This document shows, piece after piece, positions 1 through 5,203 of a stretch of 7,188 nt of DNA. The DNA is from Pseudomonadota bacterium (GTDB lineage Bacteria; Desulfobacterota; Desulfobacteria; Desulfobacterales; RPRI01), in the NCBI GenBank assembly GCA_018830925.1, contig JAHJRK010000563.1:1-7188 (forward strand). Reading direction: 5' to 3'. The notes under the pieces are model-generated. The model saw nothing but the letters and a program-made list of their open reading frames with translations, made no database searches and had not been told where the DNA came from. Every line of letters starts with the position of its first letter. Within the stretch, counting starts at the first letter, position 1. Made by a program: the position numbers and the translations under genes.

Positions 1-1112
1 AGTATATAACCTTCGGCGGAATGCAGCGGGATCTTTTGAGGATCGCGCGGACCTGCATGTCGCGCGGACATCAGGTTGACCTGTTCTGCAGCGCATGGAA
101 GGGAGAAATTCCCGAAGATATGAATATTTCAGTCATGGCCGGGAAAGGACCGGCAAATCATTTAAGATGCGAATCCTTCGTGAGGCAGGTCTCAAAGCCT
201 CTTTCGACACACAAATACGATGCTGTTGTCGGATTTAATAAAATGCCGGGGCTCGATCTCTATTTTGCGGCAGATTCATGTTTTGCGGCAAAGGCCCGTG
301 ACAGAGGATTTTTTTACGGCCTGACAGGGCGCTGCCGGACCTATTCCGGTTTTGAAAGGTCTGTTTTTTCGAAAGATTCCAAAACCGAAATTCTGTTGAT
401 ATCCGAAAAAGAAAAAGAATCTTTTATTGAATTTTACGGCACAGATGAAAAACGATTTCACATCCTTCCACCCGGAATCGATAAGAACCGCCTCGCCTCC
501 AAAGATGCCTCTGATATAAGAAAGGCGCTCCGATCCGAATTCTCAATCGGAGAAAATGATAATATAATACTTTTCATAGGTTCAGGTTTTAAAACCAAAG
601 GTCTTGATCGTGCAATTTCGGCGATTTATTCACTTTCCCCTTCTCTGCTTGAAAAAACAGTTCTGCTCGTTCTTGGTCAGGACAAGACAAAACCTTTTCT
701 TAAACGCTCAAAACAGCTTGGGATTCAGGATAAAGTGCGCTTTTTAGGAGGCCGCCCGGATATTCCACGTTTTTTAATGGCCGCGGATCTGCTTCTGCAT
801 CCGGCGTACAGGGAAAACACCGGAACAGTCCTTGTTGAAGCAATGGCCTCTGGATTGCCCGTTCTTGCATCAGATGTATGCGGCTACAGTTTTCATGTTT
901 CGAAAGCCGGGGCCGGAGAATTGGTGCCGTCTCCTTTTGACCAGGAAAAACTTAATCATATGCTTTCCTGCATGTTGACATCTGAAGAGAAAGCAAGGTG
1001 GCGGGAAAACGGAAAAAAATATATTGCAGAAACAGATGTCTTCAGTCTCCCCGAAAAGGCCGCCGACATAATTGAGGCTGTTGCAAAGAGCAATAGAGAG
1101 CCCTTTGAATAA
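1..1112 (+). CDS. waaG: WaaG/RfaG-like LPS-core glycosyltransferase (GT-B fold, GT4 family), 5' end cut by window edge
   Basis: Probable glycosyltransferase that adds a hexose to the inner heptose of the lipopolysaccharide core from a nucleotide sugar, on the cytoplasmic face of the inner membrane. The in-frame codons before the first ATG (position 21) read YITFGG. This matches the N-terminal YFPFGG donor-binding loop of E. coli WaaG, so the ATG at 21 is internal. By alignment from memory only about nine residues are missing on the left. Numbering from that internal Met, other WaaG-like segments are GFNKMPGLDLYFAAD (71-85), ILPPGI (148-153), GSGFKTKGLDRAI (187-199), and HPAYRENTGTVLVEA with the E-x7-E pair E265/E273 typical of GT4 retaining enzymes. 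The C-terminal FSLPEKAADII (341-351) also resembles WaaG. Total length would be close to the roughly 374 residues of E. coli WaaG. The family call is firm; the exact sugar and acceptor are inferred. It converges on the VWA gene and probably ends a surface-polysaccharide cluster lying to the left. Confidence 0.9.
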   Translation, partial: YITFGGMQRDLLRIARTCMSRGHQVDLFCSAWKGEIPEDMNISVMAGKGPANHLRCESFVRQVSKPLSTHKYDAVVGFNKMPGLDLYFAADSCFAAKARDRGFFYGLTGRCRTYSGFERSVFSKDSKTEILLISEKEKESFIEFYGTDEKRFHILPPGIDKNRLASKDASDIRKALRSEFSIGENDNIILFIGSGFKTKGLDRAISAIYSLSPSLLEKTVLLVLGQDKTKPFLKRSKQLGIQDKVRFLGGRPDIPRFLMAADLLLHPAYRENTGTVLVEAMASGLPVLASDVCGYSFHVSKAGAGELVPSPFDQEKLNHMLSCMLTSEEKARWRENGKKYIAETDVFSLPEKAADIIEAVAKSNREPFE

Positions 1113-1171
1113 CATACCCTTTGAGGCTGGAATAGGTAATGGGTTCTGCCGTTTAGCAAGAACGAGATTCA

Positions 1172-1205
1172 GACTCCGCCAATCCGCCTATGCGGACTCA
1201 TTTTT
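1172..1205 (+). terminator. Weak hairpin followed by T-run, candidate terminator of the glycosyltransferase gene
   Basis: TCCGC (1183-1187) pairs with GCGGA (1192-1196) across the loop CTAT. Alternatively GACTCCGC (1172-1179) pairs with GCGGACTC (1192-1199) with one mismatch. A run of five T follows at 1201-1205, five bases after the shorter stem. The arrangement suits a rho-independent terminator in the + direction, about 60-90 bases after the stop at 1110-1112. The stem is short and the T-run is neither long nor directly adjacent, so the call is tentative. Confidence 0.35.
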
Positions 1206-1243
1206 GACCTGAACAACTCCCAATCTATCCCGTAGCTCATACT

Positions 1244-1275
1244 CCGAAGTTCGAAGTCCGGCATTCGAAATTCGG
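1244..1275. repeat. Near-perfect inverted repeat (12-bp arms, one mismatch)
   Basis: CCGAAGTTCGAA (1244-1255) faces TTCGAAATTCGG (1264-1275) across the 8-base spacer GTCCGGCA. Eleven of twelve positions pair. It lies 8 bases beyond the stop codon of the VWA gene on the minus strand, so the message of that operon would fold into this hairpin. No T-run follows on either strand, so it is not a classical rho-independent terminator. It could protect the 3' end of the transcript or be a copy of a dispersed palindromic repeat. Confidence 0.6.
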
Positions 1276-1283
1276 CTGTTATG

Positions 1284-4214
1284 TTATTGCCGGGTCAAGG
1301 TTCCGTATATTCTTAAAAGCCTGTCAGGAAGTTCGCGAACATCGGAAATAACATTGTGGTGAAAATGCCCGTAGAGATCATCCAGCCTAGAATCCGGGGC
1401 AGCGTCTACTGTTATTGCCCGAACGAATATTTTTTTCGAATGCGCTTCGAACACTGCCATCCGCGTATCTTCAACGGCGTAATTCTGTTTATAACCGGTA
1501 TCATTGGGAAAACCATCGCTTATGATCAGAAGCAGCCGGACTTTTGAAGCCGTTTTTTCAAGTTGCCGTGTTGCGTGACGGATTGCAGCTCCAATTCTTG
1601 TTCTTCTCTGGGGAAAGACCGCATTTATTCTCTGCCTTATCCTGTCATCCATGCTTTCAGAGAAGTCTTTAATGGTGTAGTAGTCGACCCCAAGCCTTCC
1701 TGTTCCGGAAAAACCTGCAACAGCGAACTTGTCCCCTGTAACATTCAGGGCTTCGCAAAAAAGCACCACGGCCTCTTTTATGATTTCATGAACTGATTTA
1801 TTTGCTTCCATAACCAGGGCTGAGGTTGACCGGGAAAGATCAACAAGGAGGAGTGCCGCAATATCCCGATGCTGCTTAATCCTTTTAGTATACAGCCTGT
1901 CTGAAGGAACCATCCCGGCTTTTTTATCGATTGCATGGTCTATAAGGGCGCAGGTGTCAAATTCTTCTCCATCAATCCACTTTTTCAATATTTTAATCTC
2001 TTCAGGCTTTAAAAGTTCAAATTCACGCCTGATTCTCTTTACTGTTCCCCCATAGCGGTTAAGGGTACTTAAATAGAAATCGCTTTTAAATCCCTCGATA
2101 TTTCTTTCCTGCACTCTGACATGATCGTTAAGGTAATCGCATAAATTCGAATCCCATTCCCTGTACCGGAATACTGCTACAGCAGGATCATCGTCCGGAT
2201 AAGCCTGCTCCTCCTTGTTAATGACCAACTCCGGAAAAAGAGACAAAGATAATTCAGATTGTGTTACCCCGTTATTATTCCTGTCCGGGTCCGAAAAATC
2301 GCGGGAAGAAATTATTATTCCCCTGATATCGTCTTTTGAAAGATCCCCGTTGTTTTTAACAAGCCGCTTTATTATCTCGGATTTAAAAACATGAATGTCT
2401 CTCTTTTCAAGTTCCGCCTTTATTTTTTTCCCCATCTCTTCATATTTTTTATTGGCGGAAAAATATAAGTCCGGTCTCAGTCGGCGGCCAAAAGGCATTT
2501 TAAACGGCCTGTAACCTTCAAGATGGTCGCCTTTTTTGTTTTCATTAAGCAGAGCTTCAACCCTGCCGTATGTCTGAAAGACAAGAGAAGCACATGCTTC
2601 AACACTTCTCTCCTCTTCTGTTGTTTTTTGAAGCTCCCCGCCGCAAGCAGCGGGGAATCTTCGACCGTATGGAATAGTGTCTGTCTTTAATTCGCTCGCT
2701 AACCCCGCCGCAAGCAGCGGGGAATGCGCTCGCTGTTTCGGTTCAAAAATTCCGGATATTACATTGACAAGCGCTGTTGTTCTAACATCAGTCTCAATAG
2801 AATCAGGAGATTCTTTGCCAAGCGCTATTCTCATGTATAGAAGAAACAGGAGCGGCTCCGGATTTTCATTCTTCCATATCCTCCGAGCTTCTTTAAAAAG
2901 CAGTGGGTAGGAAATTCTGACAAGGCCCGGATATTTTTCCTGACTGATAATTCTGAGACGACCCTGTTCGAATATATTAAAAAGATCGGAGGCAAGCTCT
3001 TTTACTGCAAAAATCTCAAAAAATTTTTCCAGATCAGAACACTCTTTTTTGACACCAGGTATATCCCGGATATCCGGATCCTCTTTTCCTTGAACAGGTG
3101 CAGCTCCGTCTTTGAAACATCCACAACATTGAAGCGCTTTTTCAAAGTCAAATTCGAAAGAATTGAACTCATGGTACCCTGATTCAAGTCGTACAAGACA
3201 CTTATATAGATCCCTGTTTTCATCATAACTGTCACAGAGACTTATCTCATCAGGCAAATATATGATTTTCCCGTCGGAAAAAACAAACGGCCTGTCGCCA
3301 TGTTCATTCAGTATTTCCCGCCGCATATTTTTCGGCGTTTGAGAAAGCGGGCATATGGAAAATACAGTGCCGGTTTTTGCCTTTATATACCGCGCAAGCT
3401 GCTGCCGGACATCTGAAAGAGGAACTGCTGTCCGCAGGCTCAAAAGAGTATCTGCACCGAATCTGGATTCAAGAGATAGTAACTTTATTCCCAGAGACTT
3501 ATCTTTTTCAATTTTTTTAAGGCAAATGGATACAAATTCTTTCAGGGCATCAGATAAAAGAAAAGAAAGCCCTTTCCCCATGCCCTCGAGAAACGGACCT
3601 GTAAGATGATAATCTTCTAGGATAATCCGATAAAGCTGCTCTGCCTGCCAGGCTCTTTTTAAAGGCGGAAAAGAAAGGACTGCTTTAGGCAACATATGGG
3701 CAAAATGACGACTCTCTCCGTATGTCAAATCTTTTGAGAAAAGATATTTGAGAATCTTGAGATAAACAAAACATGTTTTGCTGTCGCCTTTATCAAGCAG
3801 GATCGTAACGGCTTTAAGCGGTTCTGCCAACGTATACGTTCCCTTTTTCTGCATCGAAGATACGGCATCAAGAAAGCTTTCAAGAAGGGCTTCATCACCA
3901 TATATAAGTACAGGAACAAGGTGTTCGGCCATTATCCGCGCGAGGGTAGGACCCGATTCGCCCGCTTTTCGCACAAGCTCTTTGTAGATATGAATCTTAT
4001 CCGGGTTTGAGCTTCCAAACAGACCGATATAGCCTTCAGCAAGTGCGCTTCCGAAGGAGTACTCTTCAGACAGAGCCCATGTGACTTCGTCAGCAAGGAT
4101 ACGGGCAAGATCACCAGTAAGCCTGACATTTCTTTTTCCCAAACTCTCTCTTATTGCCTTCGCGATCGAAGGATCGGCAAAAGAAAGCTTTTGTAAAGGA
4201 TCTGTCTCTTCCAT
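1284..4214 (-). CDS. VWA-domain protein of the NorD/CbbO family, unusually long (976 aa)
   Basis: Partner subunit of a MoxR-type AAA+ machine. In this family the VWA protein is thought to bind the client enzyme while the ATPase supplies the force; the protein looks cytoplasmic. Residues 1 to about 310 are a largely helical region I cannot name. The family core starts near D314 (GKIIYLPDEI, then ENRDLYKCLVRLE at 332-344). YREWDSNLCDY near 684-694 resembles the Y-x-EWD segment of NorD/CbbO proteins. The C-terminal VWA domain has an intact metal-ion-dependent adhesion site: D792-L-S794-R-S796, T872 and D900 (SDGFPND). At 976 residues it is longer than I expect for NorD or CbbO; the excess is the N-terminal region plus an insert at about 497-527 made from two palindromic repeats. 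A CCGC cysteine cluster sits at 363-366. The start at 4212-4214 lies 15 bases after the ATPase stop with no strong Shine-Dalgarno, suggesting translational coupling. norD or cbbO is not assigned because no client gene is present. Confidence 0.88.
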   Translation of the reverse strand: MEETDPLQKLSFADPSIAKAIRESLGKRNVRLTGDLARILADEVTWALSEEYSFGSALAEGYIGLFGSSNPDKIHIYKELVRKAGESGPTLARIMAEHLVPVLIYGDEALLESFLDAVSSMQKKGTYTLAEPLKAVTILLDKGDSKTCFVYLKILKYLFSKDLTYGESRHFAHMLPKAVLSFPPLKRAWQAEQLYRIILEDYHLTGPFLEGMGKGLSFLLSDALKEFVSICLKKIEKDKSLGIKLLSLESRFGADTLLSLRTAVPLSDVRQQLARYIKAKTGTVFSICPLSQTPKNMRREILNEHGDRPFVFSDGKIIYLPDEISLCDSYDENRDLYKCLVRLESGYHEFNSFEFDFEKALQCCGCFKDGAAPVQGKEDPDIRDIPGVKKECSDLEKFFEIFAVKELASDLFNIFEQGRLRIISQEKYPGLVRISYPLLFKEARRIWKNENPEPLLFLLYMRIALGKESPDSIETDVRTTALVNVISGIFEPKQRAHSPLLAAGLASELKTDTIPYGRRFPAACGGELQKTTEEERSVEACASLVFQTYGRVEALLNENKKGDHLEGYRPFKMPFGRRLRPDLYFSANKKYEEMGKKIKAELEKRDIHVFKSEIIKRLVKNNGDLSKDDIRGIIISSRDFSDPDRNNNGVTQSELSLSLFPELVINKEEQAYPDDDPAVAVFRYREWDSNLCDYLNDHVRVQERNIEGFKSDFYLSTLNRYGGTVKRIRREFELLKPEEIKILKKWIDGEEFDTCALIDHAIDKKAGMVPSDRLYTKRIKQHRDIAALLLVDLSRSTSALVMEANKSVHEIIKEAVVLFCEALNVTGDKFAVAGFSGTGRLGVDYYTIKDFSESMDDRIRQRINAVFPQRRTRIGAAIRHATRQLEKTASKVRLLLIISDGFPNDTGYKQNYAVEDTRMAVFEAHSKKIFVRAITVDAAPDSRLDDLYGHFHHNVISDVRELPDRLLRIYGTLTRQ
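2636..2658. repeat. REP-like palindrome, copy 1, inside the VWA coding sequence
   Basis: A 23-base sequence beginning CCCCGCCGCAAGCAG and ending CGGGGAAT. CCCCGC (2636-2641) and GCGGGG (2650-2655) form a 6-bp GC-only stem around the loop CGCAAGCA. In this copy the stem can extend past a small bulge, because GAAG (2630-2633) pairs with CTTC (2659-2662). On the minus strand it encodes residues FPAACGG. An exact second copy lies 67 bases away at 2703-2725. Confidence 0.8.
2703..2725. repeat. REP-like palindrome, copy 2, inside the VWA coding sequence
   Basis: Exact 23-base duplicate of the palindrome at 2636-2658, in the same orientation. Because the offset of 67 bases is not a multiple of three, it is read in another frame and encodes HSPLLAAG instead of FPAACGG. 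It is flanked by an 8-bp direct repeat, CGCTCGCT, at 2693-2700 and 2727-2734. That could be a target duplication or part of a larger repeat unit. Confidence 0.8.
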
Positions 4215-4229
4215 TATTTTATGCCGGTA

Positions 4230-5045
4230 TCAGAATACGTCTTCTATAAGGTCGGTTAAAGTTTCAATAAGCTTTCCGTCATCCGTCAGGGGCAGGCATA
4301 TGGCTGAGAGACAGGCTTCTTTAACCGGAATATCTTTTCCGATAAGCTGTGCTGCATATATCAAAAGACGGGTACTCGCCCCTTCGGTCAATCCATGCTC
4401 CCTCATGCTCCTTATTTTTCCGGCAAGAGCAACAAGCTTTAATGCCATATCAATTTCTACACCGCCTTCATGAGAGACAATTTCGGCTTCCTTTTCAGAT
4501 TCGGGATAATCAAACTCAAGAGATACAAATCTCTGGCGCGTGCTCTGCTTCAAGTCCTTCAAAATCGACTGATATCCCGGATTATAGGAAACGACCAGCA
4601 TGAAATCAGGATGTGCGGATATTACCTCCCCTTTTTTATCGATCCCGAGAGTCCGCCTGTAATCGGTCAGAGGATGAATTACAACCGTTGTATCTTTTCT
4701 GGCCTCAACTATTTCATCCAGATAGCATATGGCCCCTGTACGAACCGCCCTTGTCAAGGGACCGTCCATCCAGACTGTTTCATCATTTTTCAACAGAAAC
4801 CTGCCCGTGAGATCGGTCGCAAAAAGATCCTCATGGCAGGCAACCGTAATAAGCGGCCGTTTCAAGCGATATGACATGTACTCTATAAATCTTGTCTTGC
4901 CGCACCCTGTCGGTCCTTTCAGCATGACGGGAAGCCTTGCATCATATGCGGCTTCAAACATCTTTATTTCATTCCCGCAAACAAGATAGTAGGGCTCTCT
5001 TGATATTGATTTAAGGGCTGATGCACAGCCTGACTCGTCTTTCAT
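4230..5045 (-). CDS. MoxR-type AAA+ ATPase of the CbbQ/NirQ/NorQ family
   Basis: ATP-driven chaperone-like ATPase, expected to form a ring with the VWA protein encoded just downstream and to remodel or activate a metalloenzyme. At 271 residues it has the normal length for the family. Walker A is GPTGCGKT (44-51), followed by ACHEDLFATDLTGR (69-82), a CbbQ/NorQ signature. WMDGPLTRAVRTGAICYLDE (92-111) ends in the Walker B acids D110-E111. N155 in SYNPGYQS is the sensor-1 position, STRQRF (168-173) carries the arginine finger, and STRLLIYAAQLI (224-235) is the sensor-2 region, followed by the CbbQ C-terminal part. All catalytic residues seem intact. The ATG at 5043-5045 has a strong ribosome binding site. 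It is the first gene of a two-gene operon. The family is clear, but norQ versus cbbQ cannot be decided without a client gene. GvpN is a more distant relative and fits less well. Confidence 0.93.
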   Translation of the reverse strand: MKDESGCASALKSISREPYYLVCGNEIKMFEAAYDARLPVMLKGPTGCGKTRFIEYMSYRLKRPLITVACHEDLFATDLTGRFLLKNDETVWMDGPLTRAVRTGAICYLDEIVEARKDTTVVIHPLTDYRRTLGIDKKGEVISAHPDFMLVVSYNPGYQSILKDLKQSTRQRFVSLEFDYPESEKEAEIVSHEGGVEIDMALKLVALAGKIRSMREHGLTEGASTRLLIYAAQLIGKDIPVKEACLSAICLPLTDDGKLIETLTDLIEDVF

Positions 5046-5052
5046 TAATACA

Positions 5053-5064
5053 GTCTCCTCCTTT
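5053..5064 (-). promoter_or_regulatory. Strong ribosome binding site of the AAA+ ATPase gene
   Basis: On the minus strand this reads AAAGGAGGAGAC, with the core AAGGAGG at 5057-5063 ending 11 bases before the ATG at 5043-5045. It fixes the start of the ATPase gene and contrasts with the poor site in front of the VWA gene. That difference would let the ATPase be made in excess over the VWA protein. Confidence 0.8.
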
Positions 5065-5071
5065 ATCTATT

Positions 5072-5111
5072 AAATCCTTTACCCCTCGAATCCTTGAATC
5101 CTTGGACCCTT
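5072..5111. repeat. Degenerate 8-bp tandem repeat, about GAATCCTT x 5
   Basis: Five consecutive 8-base units can be laid out in phase: AAATCCTT, TACCCCTC, GAATCCTT, GAATCCTT, GGACCCTT. The two central units (5088-5095 and 5096-5103) are identical, the outer ones match loosely, and the second is poor. The array lies directly upstream of the ATPase ribosome binding site, in the shared region between divergent genes. Confidence 0.55.
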
Positions 5112-5123
5112 CCAATACATTTC

Positions 5124-5133
5124 GGTTTAAACC
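5124..5133. promoter_or_regulatory. Perfect 10-bp palindrome GGTTTAAACC, possible operator
   Basis: A self-complementary 10-mer close to the middle of the divergent region, about 70 bases from the start codon at 5204 and about 80 from the one at 5045. The placement would suit a shared regulator, but a single short AT-centred palindrome can arise by chance. Confidence 0.25.
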
Positions 5134-5140
5134 TTGCTTT

Positions 5141-5160
5141 AATAATATCCCTGTATTATT
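5141..5160. promoter_or_regulatory. Inverted repeat AATAATA-N6-TATTATT, possible operator
   Basis: Perfect 7-bp arms at 5141-5147 and 5154-5160 flank TCCCTG. The word ATCCCTGT in the centre (5147-5154) recurs exactly at 5164-5171, 17 bases downstream. The element overlaps the best -10-like sequences for the TraB-like gene, so a bound protein could control that promoter. This is position-based inference only. Confidence 0.3.
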
Positions 5161-5185
5161 TTAATCCCTGTTTTACAATACCAAC

Positions 5186-5191
5186 AGAGGA
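5186..5191 (+). promoter_or_regulatory. Ribosome binding site of the TraB-like gene
   Basis: AGAGGA lies 12 bases before the ATG at 5204-5206. The spacing is slightly long, but this is the only purine-rich site and it supports the chosen start. The next in-frame ATG, at 5228, has no such site. Confidence 0.5.
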
Positions 5192-5203
5192 AAACTACAT
5201 ATA

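Larger units (their letters stand above)
1113..1283. other. Non-coding gap between convergent genes
   Basis: These 171 bases separate the ends of the glycosyltransferase gene and the VWA gene. I see no credible reading frame in either direction, and no promoter is needed here because both neighbours end in it. It holds two imperfect inverted repeats (1172-1205 and 1244-1275), annotated separately. The second half is rich in TTCGAA-type words, which gives it the look of a dispersed intergenic repeat rather than unique sequence. Confidence 0.7.
5046..5203. promoter_or_regulatory. Divergent control region between the ATPase/VWA operon and the TraB-like gene
   Basis: These 158 bases must carry the promoters of both the minus-strand operon and the plus-strand TraB-like gene. 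From the ATPase side outward they hold a strong ribosome binding site, an 8-bp tandem repeat (5072-5111), the palindrome GGTTTAAACC (5124-5133) and an AT-rich inverted repeat (5141-5160). TATTAT at 5154-5159 and TAATAT at 5143-5148 resemble -10 boxes, but I find no convincing -35 partner at proper spacing, nor a sigma-54 GG/GC element. I therefore do not call exact promoters. Confidence 0.55.

Noticed and set aside
21..23. ATG at position 21 as the true start of the glycosyltransferase
   Set aside because: The in-frame codons before it (YITFGG) match the conserved N-terminal loop of WaaG, so the real start is to the left of the window.
1244..1275. Rho-independent terminator of the VWA gene
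   Set aside because: The stem is good, but no T-run follows on the minus strand, so it is annotated only as an inverted repeat.
2636..2725. Minimal CRISPR array (23-bp repeat, 44-bp spacer, 23-bp repeat)
   Set aside because: Only two copies, palindromic GC-rich repeat, located inside a conserved coding gene and no cas genes; a REP-like element explains it better.
4081..4874. Plus-strand open frames at 4081-4473 and 4470-4874
   Set aside because: They lie entirely opposite the strongly conserved ATPase gene and the start of the VWA gene, have no ribosome binding site and no recognisable motifs; they are antisense shadows.
4230..5045. Gas-vesicle ATPase GvpN
   Set aside because: GvpN is in the same broad family, but the segments CHEDLFATDLTGR, WMDGPLTRAVRTGAICYLDE and SYNPGYQS match CbbQ/NirQ/NorQ, and a VWA partner rather than gas-vesicle genes follows.
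1284..5045. AAA+/VWA pair as an anti-phage defence or ternary-conflict system
   Set aside because: The close CbbQ/NorQ and NorD/CbbO signatures point to enzyme activation, and no nuclease, protease effector or other defence gene adjoins the pair.
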